A DNA stretch of 64,000 bases from Owenia fusiformis (lineage: Eukaryota; Annelida; Polychaeta; Sabellida; Oweniidae), in assembly GCA_903813345.2 (NCBI GenBank), contig CAIIXF020000006.1, positions 3,286,001 through 3,350,000 on the forward strand, read 5' to 3'. Each line of letters starts with the position of its first letter. The first letter of the stretch is position 1. The position numbers and the translations under genes are program-made. Positions 35,661 to 46,467 of this stretch are shown here, one piece after another. Below the pieces are notes generated by a model. It was given only the letters and a program-made list of their open reading frames with translations, was not told the DNA's origin and did no database searches.

Positions 35661-37150
35661 ATCCGAAAGATTCTTGATTTTGAAAAAATATTAATGCATT
35701 TTCACTTAATATTACTAGCATTGTAGGCGTTATGATTTTTTGGAATTCCAGTAATACTATTATACTTATACAGTAATCACGGTGTTATAGCATGACAGAT
35801 ACGACACCTCTGAAAACGAGATTAGACGAGTACGATCACTGATTTATCCAATAAAATGGCCGCGATGCAACAGAAAACTAAGGTTGGTGCAGTATTTTCT
35901 TCTACTGTGTATCAATGAAAGGATGAACGATTTTTGTAGACATCGCATTCGGTGATACATTTAGTAATGTATATTTTGAACGTATTCTTTGCAAATTGAT
36001 GCCCGGGGATAACAAGAATTAAGCGAAAAACTGTTGAGTTTGAAATTCAAAACTACACAAAATTTAGTTATTTGTTTATTTTTGTCGTTGGGGCATGGTC
36101 TACATTGCCTAACGACCTCGGGGTATATAGATGTAACCTACAAACGATCATAAAAAGCCAATTGAGCATTGGAAATCACCTAATATGTTCTACTTAAGCC
36201 ATAGTATTGTATTTTTAATTTGCGGTTACGCCAAAAATTGATTGACAGTTACGCGAACCTCTTTCAAATATATATCCCAGATGCATTGTTATTAATTTTG
36301 TCATATTTATCAATACTTGATGCTAATTCTTCTTTTGCCTCTTCATTGCTATCTTTTTGACTTAAATTGGTTTCATTAATAAAGCAAGACACAATTTTTT
36401 CCTTGCCCTATAGAGGCTCAAACAAGAGCGTCTCTTTCGAGTCGTGAAAACAAATATAACCAATTCAATATTCCATTTCTTACCCATTATAACAATTACA
36501 TGGAAAGAGGCTATAAGAACTAGCAACATTAACTTGAAAGATGTGCATGCACGTAACTGTCCGCTAAATATCTAATGTACATCTAATACAAGACGTTACT
36601 GTCCATAGAATTCATACGTACTTGTCTAACGACATTGCGTTTGAAACCTTATTATTTACATTATGACCACGTTCCTGTTCTGGATTTGTCATTTTATGGC
36701 TTGTTTATACACAGTTTACTTACTGTTAATAAGTTGAGAGGCTCTGAGGCACATATGCTGAGAAATCACTAAAAAATATGAACTTGGACATCTCAGTCGG
36801 TAAGTTTACACCTTATATTCCGCTTCTAGTAAGCCACCTGGCAGATTTGACCCAGTCTTTATAACCATCCATATATACGTCACCGAATGGAACTAGTTAA
36901 AAAGGAAATCTTATCTGTGAATCTTGCCTACAGGCGAGAAAGAGGACATGTTGTCTTTCCCATCCGCCATTTTTTGTTATCGTTACCGCAAAATTTTGCA
37001 AATCGCCTTGTCGTAACTGTCATGCTATAACACCGTGGTAATATCTGTCTAATACCATGACCAGTTAAAAAAAACATTCAGATGTGGAGGTGATCGGATT
37101 TCGAGGATTTTGCATTCGCAAGATTCTGCATTTTAAAAATATAAATGCAT
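35661..37150 (+). repeat. Third partial copy of the R2 end, split by the CACGGTG element
   Basis: Sequence left of the insertion (to 35777) and right of it (37043-37150) together rebuild the CAGTAA-ATCTGTCTAAT and AAACATTCAGAT blocks seen intact at 35580-35640 and 38690-38750. Confidence 0.75.
35778..37037. mobile_element. Transib-like non-autonomous element, RSS-heptamer-like ends
   Basis: A 1260-bp unit starts CACGGTGTTATAGCATGAC and ends with its exact inverse. The terminal repeats are 28 bp with one mismatch. It is flanked on both sides by the 5-bp direct duplication GTAAT (35773-35777 and 37038-37042). Uninterrupted paralogues at 35580 and 38690 read CAGTAAAACCTGTCT, matching the joined flanks CAGTAA-TATCTGTCT, so the insertion boundaries are well supported. 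A CAC..GTG heptamer with 5-bp duplications is the signature of Transib transposons, relatives of RAG. No transposase is visible; only short ATG frames lie near each end (about 35854 plus; about 36972 minus). Confidence 0.65.
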
Positions 37151-38064
37151 TTTCACTAAAAAGTATTAAGATTACTTTTGACCGCATAGCTTTATGACAT
37201 TCCAAAATCCAAATCGAATGCTTGAAAGGTAAAACAGAAGTGTGCAATCAGAGATGATAGATACTATTGCATGAGTATATGAAGGCCATGTGTCAACTCT
37301 TCGATTGATAATACGCCTCGAAATAAACACCCACTGGCTTGGGAAAGCTATTTTCCCTCTTAATAAATGCCTGTCCCCTTGGAAAAATGTTTTCAATTTC
37401 CCTCTTAGTCTTAATAAAAGCCAATGGCATTTATTTTGAGTTCTTTCTAATAAAGGCCCTGTGCAAAATAAATGCTCAGTGGGCCTATATGTTCGTTGAA
37501 TTTAAAATTTCCCCTTCTACTCAATTTTTATAAATGTTTTATGCATCAGTATGTTGCATTTGGAGACACAAATAAACTCTTGAAAGGAAAATATTTTCTC
37601 TTTAGTATGTTAACTTTGTCTACAAATGCAACATATTAATGTGAAAACATTATAAAAAAATGGAAGGAACTGAAAATCAGGAAAACATTTTTGAAAAAAA
37701 ATGTTGATGGGGTCTTTGCACCTTCCCTGTCTCAATCTCCAATTTTTTTTATCATCTGTATGAGTACTTTTCCTTTAGATAATGCATTGGCCTAACATAC
37801 ACACCTTACATTTTCAGAAAATTTCTGCAATTCAACATATGACCGTCTAAATTCTGTTGCGAAACCTTTAGTATTCTTTCAAGAAATTTCCTGCTTACAT
37901 GAAAGTCTTTTACAGTTTTACATTCTGTTTTTTTTAATGTAACATAATGGCTGATACCAATATTGTTCAAAGTTGTATATGTTTACACTATGGAACTAAT
38001 CATTCTTTGAATTGAGTTCGATTCCTGAACAACTGGATATTTGACTAAACATTCCTTGGATTTG
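37151..38064. other. AT-rich DNA, no gene seen
   Basis: Overlapping frames of 60-74 codons on both strands between 37065 and 37533 have no recognisable motif. No other features are seen. Confidence 0.45.
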
Positions 38065-38770
38065 ATTTGGTTTGATGAAGAGAAATCTTGACTTACAAAA
38101 ATGCAGCTGATAACTAACAGATTTTCCCAAACAGAAAATATAAAAAAAATTTAAAGTGAGCACTTGATTTCAATAGTTTAGTTTCACCTATGCTTTTGAA
38201 GCAGGTGATAGCTGATAGGTGTCATGTAAAGGCTTTAAGTACATGGTATAGCAATAATTAAAGGTAAGAAGGTACTGTTTCATTCATATTTCTTGGTTTT
38301 AAAAACATTTAATCAAATAAGCTGGAAATTTTTTTGAGAAATGATATGATGGTGAAAGAAATAGATACAAAATTATAAAAAATTTATAATTAGCGAAAAT
38401 TGATATCCGCAAAATTTCAAAATTGCAAAATTGTGAAAGATAACAGCATCAAATATTAGTGGCAGTACAGTATTTGCATGTGAAATAATTATGATATAAT
38501 AATATAATAATTGATGAAACAATTGCAATGAACTGTTTTGATTAGCCAAGGCCAGAGCATTGGAATTTGAACTAAAGTTGAGTATAATGTTATAAAAAGT
38601 GATCTTCATTTCAAATAGCTGAGAATATTTCCCAAAATAGATTGACTAGGCCTTCAGATTTTTTTTAATTTCAGTATTACTATTACTCATACAGTAAAAC
38701 CTGTCTAATCCAAATGCCACCATGCAGTTAAAAACATTCAGATTGAGAGGTGTTCGTTATCACAATAGAT
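38065..38770 (+). repeat. Duplicated segment R2, copy 2
   Basis: Same ordered blocks as 34740-35660. It provides the intact ACAGTAAAACCTGTCTAATC site used to define the insertion at 35778-37037. Confidence 0.75.
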
Positions 38771-39541
38771 TATAATTATATCATTGATAATTTAGAGTTT
38801 ATTCAAAGATGGCAGCAGCATTCTCAGAACAAAACAATCAGAATCTCATTAATCTTTTGTTCACGTTAGTTATTTAAACTTTATATTCATATATAGATGG
38901 CAGTTCTTAAATATATGATAGACACCAATAATTCAACATCATACTTTAACCTTTTCCATTAAATATACCCTGTATCAAGCACAGAAACGTATTTACACCC
39001 TTTACTAAAATGGCAACCCCTGTATCACGCACTTGTTTCTAATATAAAATGTTTTGTTGTAGTGTTCTCAAGGGACCTATAATGTTTCATCCTAGGCCCC
39101 GTTCTTTTGTAATGCTCTACAAAATAATTGGTATACAAATTGAAATAAACTGAAACAACCTCTTGCATACCAGAAACATAGAATGGGCAACATCAATGTA
39201 AAAAGTAATAAAAGTCATTTGTATAGCATGTACCATGTGACCCTGAAGTGTTATAATTATATTGACATGACTTCATCTACTTTACATGGCCTAACCTGAA
39301 AATAATTTTTGTTTTATTGAAATACTCAAACCTCAAACTACTAGCAGTTATTAAATCTATTAATACTACAATACAACAATGCAAGAACAATTAATTTGAT
39401 GACCATATCATTTGAAATACAATCCTTTTCATATGACCTTCTTAATTACACTGTTAAAATGAAATTATATCTTCTTTCACTTAAGCTTTGCCTCTCGCCT
39501 CTATGTCACCACATTGTCAACTAAACTATTATATCACTTAC
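38771..39541. other. AT-rich DNA, no gene seen
   Basis: No feature seen. It would be the proximal downstream intron if the minus-strand exon at 39542 is real. Confidence 0.4.
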
Positions 39542-39633
39542 CGGTCCAGCTTTTTCCTGGTGATTGAACTTTTTCTTTCAAATATAGTATCTTCCGCAAA
39601 TGACATACTCCTCTGGGAAAGTGCAGATCTCAT
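39542..39633 (-). CDS. Candidate first (or internal) coding exon, unknown protein
   Basis: On the minus strand an ATG at 39633, with stops upstream in frame, opens 30 codons including MSFAEDTIFERKSSITRKKL. They end at CTGGACCG|GTAAGTG, a near-perfect donor, in phase 2. An alternative internal exon would start after the pyrimidine-rich acceptor GCACTTTCCCAG at 39612, giving 71 nt. The basic, Ser-rich peptide looks like real coding sequence, but no second exon could be joined to it. The family is unknown. Confidence 0.35.
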
Positions 39634-41969
39634 GATATTTCTTCGATGAAAGACTATTCACAAGATTAGAATCTAAATATTTCTCCTCTTATCATGTAAT
39701 ACTTATATTGAATCAAACTTGCTTCCACATAAATTTGGCATCCAATGATGCAAGGTTTATTCATATAGTGAGCAGACTGGCTTGCTAATGTGGAACAATT
39801 AATAAAAATATAAGTTCATTAATTAGAAGAAGTGACTTCCATGATCAAAGGAACAAATAATTGCAAAAGTATTCCATGTATTAGCAATATACATAAAATC
39901 TAAAATCAAAGAAACAAAATTAATTACTTGCAAGAAAAAACAATGTTTTTCTAATTAAATGAATATGAGCTTATGGAGGCCTCCTTCTTTAAAACAACTT
40001 TAAAATAAATTATTATTTTACCAGTTACAATTCACAATATAATGAAGAGAGAAATAGGCAAGTAATGAAAATTAGGTTAAAGATTGCAAATTAAAACATA
40101 CCAAAGTTATGAACAAATGATGATATATTAATTGCAAAAGGTGCTATTTAATGTACGCATACAACATTTATTAGATGGGTAAATTGAATGGAAATAAATA
40201 TTTGTCTTTCAATAATATATTTGACTCTCCTGTGCTTCAGTAGCAAACAGGATAAAAACAGCCAAAATAATTCACGTAAGACCCCAAGGAAGTTATTTTT
40301 GGGAAATATCATTCATCCATGCTTAGAATAAAATCAACCAAGGCACAATGGGAGACATCAATTGCGATTATGAGTGTTTAGTATTCACATCTCTTTTCAA
40401 CAACCTTAGCAAATGTCAACAGAGTTTTGATTAGTATTATGTAAAATGACATCAAAATAGAATAACCAGTCATTCTCGAGAAAAACTGTGGAAACGGTGC
40501 ACTAGCAAAATAGCATTCACCATTAAATACATAATATGAGGGGTTGCCATAAAGTTGTCATTTTTATCAGCTGGTTAGCATCTACAGTAAAATTGAGCTA
40601 TAGAGCAGTACAGTAGTTACTAAGACATTAAATCAAGGGTGGCTCCAAAATAAATCCAAAAGGTATTGATGGAAGAACAAAAGGAGGAGCATGTTTCATT
40701 AGCTAAAACAACTTTGAAATTGTTTAGAAGTGAGAATTTGTAATGTATTTTGATAAAGTGTATATGTGTTACTACTGGCTGAAACAAAGCAACACGTCTC
40801 TATATGTCAAACAAGAAATTAGAGTACAGGTTGAAGAAAAAGGTCATGTTCATATTTTCCCGACATCTCTAAGGTCATCCTGAGCCAAAGCAGAGGATCA
40901 GGCAGCAAGCGGTGACGACTACGTAGACGCGATTTTTTGTATAACAGCCAGAGAAAAAAATGAACATTATTATGTCACTATCTAGCTAGCAACCTTCATT
41001 GGTCAAAACTGGGTCACATGCCATGGAATATCTGGCAGTATTCAATAGCCATGCTAATCAGATAAGACAACCGTTGAATATCCTGATATCCCAAGCTCCC
41101 CAGGAATTTTCAAAGAATTTGTTTTCATTCAGTTTAAGTCAAAATGGCAGACTGGAAAATACTTAAAGGACTTTCTAACGAAGAAAAGTTAAATTAATTC
41201 AAAATGTACACACAAGTAACACAAAAATCAACTAAACATTCGCTTAAAGGTTTTATTGATTGGATCGAGGAAACTGGGAACAAAATAGACTTGCAAAATG
41301 TGCAAAATTGTGCACCGTATACAAAATTAAAAACTTTTTGTGAAGTAAGAAATCAAGACTAGAAAGGGATCACTGCAGACACATCCACGATGTTGAATGC
41401 TATGGAATCAACAGACAGTGACAGACAGTAATATGATAAAACAAATATTTCACTTACTTTCGGTGAATACTTGTGACACTCATCGTGTAAAGTGATTGAT
41501 AATAAATAAAATTGAAATTGAAATCAATTGATTGTATAATTTCAGATTCTTGGGAGGCAATCATGATTGTATTTACTGCATAACTGAAATATTCTATATC
41601 GGAATATTGTCCTTTGTTACACATCCGGAAATAAAAAGGAGAAGTAATTGATAGCCTCAGATTTAAAAATCTACTCATCATAAAATCCTGTCTGCCACTT
41701 AAGCATGTTTCCAGCCTCACAACAGAAAACAGAAAATTAGAGAATATTAGGAGTATAGGGAAACATTTCCGCAACCATTTGATCAGTGGTTCAAGAGATG
41801 CAATACAGGTGCACTACTTCTCGCTAAGGGAAACTACTATGAAGGTATAATTGATGCTTAACCCTCGAAATAGAGATAAATAATTCCGGAAACATCTCCC
41901 AGAAACCTTTTCCTGGTAAAAATCAAAGGACAGTAAAAGGCCTGATTTTACCTTTTCATTAGACTTCCG
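39634..41969. other. No gene assigned; possible mariner-like terminus
   Basis: GAGGGGTTGCCATAAAGTTG at about 40538 resembles a mariner-type end (compare CGAGGGTTGTCCCATAAGTC at 51505), but no matching right end was found. A 106-codon minus-strand frame at 41454-41774 ends at a consensus donor (CCGAAA|GTAAGT) yet has no recognisable content. Confidence 0.4.
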
Positions 41970-42133
41970 TTAAAGGGAATGCGAAGTTTCATGTTCTAAT
42001 TTACACGCTGGCTACTTATAACCATCATCTATCACTTCAGCTCACTCATTGGACATATCGTGTTTGAACTAACATATAATTCAAGTTCAAAGTACCCATA
42101 TCGGGATCGCTGAGGATGCCGCCATTGTTATGT

Positions 42134-42190
42134 ATCAATGACGTCATTGATGCCTTAAAATTGATGCCTGGGAAATGTCGCTGTATATAA
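42134..42190. promoter_or_regulatory. CRE palindrome with TATA, possible promoter
   Basis: ATCAATGACGTCATTGAT (42134-42151) is a perfect 18-bp palindrome centred on a full CRE. On the minus strand it lies 9 bp upstream of AACAATGGCGGCATCC, a good Kozak-context ATG (42125) opening a 12-codon frame. On the plus strand TATATAA follows at 42184-42190. Either direction could be used. It lies within the TTAA-bounded element, so it may be a transposon promoter. Confidence 0.4.
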
Positions 42191-42384
42191 TCACGTCATA
42201 CTCGGATCGCAGAAATAGAACACATTTCACTGATATTTTATAACTATTTCTGTCACGGACCTCTGCCAGATAAGCTCCTCTGTGTCTAGGCTCAATAAAT
42301 ATACTCAAGGACAAGACACGAGATCTTCGGAAAATTTATCCTTTGAGCCTACTACAGTACTGTCAACCCCTAAAGATTTTCTCG

Positions 42385-42716
42385 CCGGACAGATTTTTTA
42401 GACCCAGTGCCCAAAATTCGCGGGATTTTGCGGGACATCTACTAAATTCGCGGGATTTTGCGGGACATTTAAGGGATTTGCGTGATTGCGCTAATAGGCC
42501 AATTTTTTCATCAAATTCGCGGGATTTCGCGGGACCATTCGAGGGACAAACACCCTAATTGCGGGACAGTTAAAAGGTGTAGCACCGAAAACTTCATAGA
42601 GGGACAGATTTTTTAGACAAAGTGCCCTAAATTTGCGGGATTTCGCGGGACATCCACCTAAATTTGCAGGATGTCCCGGGACATTCAAGGGATTTGCGTG
42701 ATTGGGACTAATGTAA
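42385..42716 (+). repeat. GCGGGA(C/T)-rich duplicated block
   Basis: A ~115-bp block beginning GGACAGATTTTTTAGAC and containing repeated TTGCGGGACAT words and AAGGGATTTGCGTGATTG occurs at about 42388-42501 and again at about 42602-42716. Extra GCGGGATTTCGCGGGACC copies lie between. Frames on both strands (for example 42343-42558 and 42491-42688) only reflect this repetition. Confidence 0.8.
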
Positions 42717-43299
42717 AAGCGTGTAAAAGTACTTAAATCAAACTTTCAGATACTGATTAATCAAATATAATGCACCGTTACATTGTAACTTAAATAAACG
42801 TCAACACAATTTCACAAATTACACATAGGAATTTTACTAAACTTTATTGTAATTTATCAAAAACAAAAACCATGCTTCAGGTGTGAGTACCGTAATCTAA
42901 CACGAAATTAAAAATTCGGAACAATACTTTGCACTTCTGGCGTCGTGACCAACTATGAATTGAAAGCCCATGATATAGGGGTTCGATTAATCTACATCAA
43001 ATTATAGGGAATGAGGTTATTTTCTAGATAGGGTTTGTAGAAAAAACTGGGTACCGGGTAGTAAATCCTCCATGCTGGGTTCAAACTTGGTACCCGGTCG
43101 AAAAAACCGGGTACCCAAAAAATGAAATATACGAATATACAACATAATTAGATCATTAGACAACGTGTAAGATTTGTTTTGAATTTACAAAAATGTATGT
43201 AACTTCCTTCAAAATTGAGCTAGAAGCTTCAAATAAAAAGCATTTTAAGGCTCTTTTCTCCCTCTATCATCATGGTCATATTTCCATTGGTAATGAAGG

Positions 43300-43650
43300 G
43301 GGGGGGGTACGATCGCACCCCCTCCTGGCTACGCCAATGACATCGAAAGACGATTTGAAAAACAAGACAAATCAATCATCTTACTCTATTTTCAATAGTT
43401 CGTATGTTGGTACGTGAATTGTTTTGACTATGATTTAAATCTGTAAATAGCTATCGTTGCTTTAGCAGAGAGGTGACGTGTGTTAATTTACATGATGCAA
43501 CGTGTAAGATTTTGATTATAAATCATAAATTAAGTTATCCCAATTTTCGACAAAATGTCCACTGAATTGAAAATTGTTATGTCTTACAATGTCATAGGCG
43601 TAGCCAGGAGAGGGTGCGATGGTGCGATCGCACCCCCCATAACAATTGCC
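43300..43650. repeat. Inverted pair of GCGTAGCCAGG(A)GGGTGCGATCGCACCCC motifs
   Basis: GATCGCACCCCCTCCTGGCT at about 43312-43331 faces GGCGTAGCCAGGAGAGGGTG at about 43597-43616, with a second GCGATCGCACCCCCC following. Both motifs are conspicuously GC-rich and mirror each other around a ~260-bp AT-rich core. This looks like two ends of a small inverted-repeat element or two outward-facing ends. Confidence 0.65.
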
Positions 43651-45157
43651 TTATTAAAAGTACGCCAATAGTTATATATTTATTTTTTGTTAAAAACAAT
43701 TCCTGATTTTTTTGAGCTCGAATTTAATTATATAACATCCGTGGTAAGTACAGTTCTACAGTATTTTCAAAATGATTTTCAATTTAATGGCATACAACCT
43801 TTTTTTTTTCTATATCGGAAAATAAGTGGAACTTTAAAAGCTTCAGTCACATTTGTTCAATGCGACCACACGTCGATCGTATTTCCCTGAAATATATCAG
43901 TAAATTTCTGCGGCAAACATAGGAAAACTACAGTCGACTTAAGGTCACCTTGCTGTCTACGTACACGACATATCCATACATGACATATCCGTCACGTTCA
44001 CGGTCGACTTGCGGCTGCGCTTGGATTTCATAGGTTACAATTGACCTTTCCGAACCATAGAACCCCTTGTGGATGCCTTCAAGAAAAACTACGCACGTCG
44101 TAGGGCCGCCCTACGCTCATCATTTATCAGCCGTACGGGAATCGTTCCTCATAATCAAGATACGCCGTACGGTTATCTTAGCAAATGTGACTGCTAAATT
44201 ATCTGACTGCAGAAATACTTAGGCAACCATAGAAATTCTACTTACCACAGAAATGATAGACCGTACAGTCCCCGTAAAAATGTGACGCGAGGCTAAGAAT
44301 CCATGATAGTAATTGAATACGGTTTTAAAATTTAATTTTAAAATTTTAATTTCTTTGAATACCTGTGTTAAACATAAATGGGTTGGTTGAATTAATTTTA
44401 TTATGTTTTATTCAAATAGTTTGCATTCGCCTGTTCGCATTTAGCGCTAGATCTAATAAAAGTTAAAAAGTCACGAATCCCAGATTGTTTCAAGTGTAAA
44501 AAAAGAATAAATCTGACCTGTATTCCATGTCTAGATAGGTAAAAAGCAATTCCGAAAATGCCGGCGTTAATATTCTATTGAGATCGTTCTTTATTATGGA
44601 TGGTATATACGTATTCTTTTAGTTCATTTGAAATGATTTCTTCGGTTTTGGAATGGCAACAACTCGGCATTCATTTTTCGATTCAAAAATGGCGCCACAA
44701 AACTTTTGGAATGCCAAAGCATCAAACTGGCATCAATGACGTCATAACAATGTCGTAAAGAACCACTTTACGGTTGAAATGGCAGCTCCGTGGTCCAGTT
44801 CATTTGCAAAACCCGGGGCTCAATAACAATTAAAAGGATAATGATAGAACAATAAAACTAAGTTAGATTGAAAGATACATCTTTATTCTAACTTATTATC
44901 AAGTTTAAGGGACAAAACTTCGCATTCCCTTTAATGCAATTTCTACTCAAGATGTGTATGGGTATAAAACAAAATGCAACACTATGTAAAAAATTCAATG
45001 AAAATAGCTTTGATTTACTCGTTTTACAGACATATTACAAGAACTTCATGATCACAGCTCATACCAAATCATTTCTTTGTTAGTTGAGTAATTCCCCAGA
45101 TGGTTGTACAGATTTATTGGTATCCAATAAGGCTAATATACATTCATTTGTAGACAT

Positions 45158-45213
45158 AGTTTTTATCCTGTATCAGGAAATGGTACACAGTTGTCATATA
45201 CAGGATAAAAACT
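45158..45213. repeat. Perfect 16-bp inverted repeat, 24-bp spacer
   Basis: AGTTTTTATCCTGTAT (45158-45173) is exactly inverted at 45198-45213, giving a 16-bp stem. Confidence 0.85.
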
Positions 45214-45606
45214 AGTTAGTGGTTGGAGAAAACCAACATAAAAAAACTAAAAAGGTTGTTATGAAAAGAAATAAACAGCCATTCATATAGGAAATAAACC
45301 TTCTAAGCCATGGCAGTATTGATTCCTCATCAGATCACACATGACATAAAAGTTAACATTTTCCTTTCCTGGGCATGAACAGGTAATTGCTTACAACTTA
45401 AATTCCCATGATTCCTGTAATCACACTGATCAGCCATCTCTTCATGTTGACTCTTGGTGCTTGAAAATGTATTTGCTACTTATACACATACATGATTAAA
45501 CTACTATGATGCCATCTAACAAAAGTATTGCAAGGATAATTTACAGTATCAATTATACATTTATGGTATGGTTACAAGTATGAAGCAAATGTAATATTCA
45601 GGAATA

Positions 45607-45638
45607 AGCACAATCATAATAAAAGTTATGATTGTGCT
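45607..45638. repeat. Perfect 13-bp hairpin, 6-nt loop
   Basis: AGCACAATCATAA, loop TAAAAG, then TTATGATTGTGCT. The short loop and perfect stem favour cruciform or RNA hairpin formation, but there is no U-run or other sign of a defined RNA. Confidence 0.85.
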
Positions 45639-46235
45639 GTAGATTTTTTTAAATAATTTGCCTAGAAATGAATATAATTCCAGAAAATAATTACATTGTT
45701 GGAACATTCTTTTCTAAAAAATAATCATGCCAATCAGATTCTTTTTTTAAAGGAAAGCGCTCCTATTAGCACTCCTATTAAAAAGTCCTATTGTTGTTTT
45801 TCTTATATCTATAAATAAATTACCTGGGGGAATTTTAGCTATGTACAACAGCTTGGGGCATACTTGGAATTGAATGAGCACAATTACACAAAACTTAAGA
45901 CAGGATTAATGGTTCTAGTAGTGCAGTTGGTCATCTAATACAAAGGTCTTTCTAAATTCAAAATTAGGGTTCCTGCGAGTGAGAAGTGACAATAACTTTC
46001 CCTGCAGGAAGAAACAATATACTGTAATAGTAAAATAATTTTTAATACTGTATTATTCATTTTCTGATTAGTTGAGGAGACAAGATCATCACATGGTGGC
46101 TAAAACTGTGAGTGCTAAAAACAAGAACAAACTGGATAACAGAAACACACAAGCGTAAAATAACGCATATAAAAATGGCCATCATTTTCAAAATGGTCAC
46201 TCACAGCATAGCCAAATTGTCATAAGGAAGTGTAA

Positions 46236-46467
46236 TATGCTTCTTAGTAAGCACTCAACGTTTGATCATATTTTTGTTCTAAAATGTTTGATTGACTTAT
46301 ATCAAAATAAAGAGACCTCTCTATTGTGCCTTCATTGATTACGAAAAAGCCTTTGATAACATATGGCACCAGGGCCTATGGTATAAGTTGTTATCCTCTG
46401 GTATTAACGGTAAACTTTACAATGTAATTCCCAATATGTATAAAAAATATAGAATATCCAAATGGGC
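46236..46467 (+). pseudogene. LINE reverse transcriptase fragment, frameshifted
   Basis: Reading from about 46252 gives STFDHIFVLKCLIDLYQNK. A frame change near 46305 leads into KRPLYCAFIDYEKAFDNIW, then LWYKLLSSGINGKLYNVI and NMYKKYRISK. The FxDYEKAFD block is the reverse transcriptase catalytic motif A region of non-LTR retrotransposons, and the spacing to the GI(N)GK block is typical. The homology-like reading stops at about 46467, where the sequence changes to a GGGGCGGATCTGGGAACC motif typical of another transposon end. The YADD region and the endonuclease are missing. It is a short dead fragment. Confidence 0.8.

Larger units (their letters stand above)
41974..44930. mobile_element. TTAA-target DNA transposon, non-autonomous or composite
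   Basis: TTAA (41970-41973) followed by AGGGAATGCGAAGTTT, and at the other end the exact inverse followed by TTAA (44931-44934), define a 2957-bp interval. TTAA duplications are used by piggyBac and Kolobok elements; the AGGG start seems closer to Kolobok-type MITEs. The interior lacks a transposase and carries a CRE promoter-like patch, a GCGGGAC repeat and an inverted pair of GCGTAGCCAGG motifs, so it may hold nested insertions. The chance that two independent same-family ends bracket this interval cannot be excluded. Confidence 0.55.
44935..46235. other. AT-rich DNA with two hairpins, no gene
   Basis: Apart from the inverted repeats listed at 45158-45213 and 45607-45638 nothing distinctive was found. 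Confidence 0.45.

Noticed and set aside
40538-40870. Second mariner element starting GAGGGGTTGCCATAAAGTTG
   Set aside because: Only one end is visible and no transposase motif could be read; insufficient to call an element.
41454-41774. 106-codon minus-strand frame ending at a GTAAGT donor
   Set aside because: Longest unexplained frame outside transposons, but the sequence is low-complexity hydrophobic and has no detectable motif; the donor may be chance.
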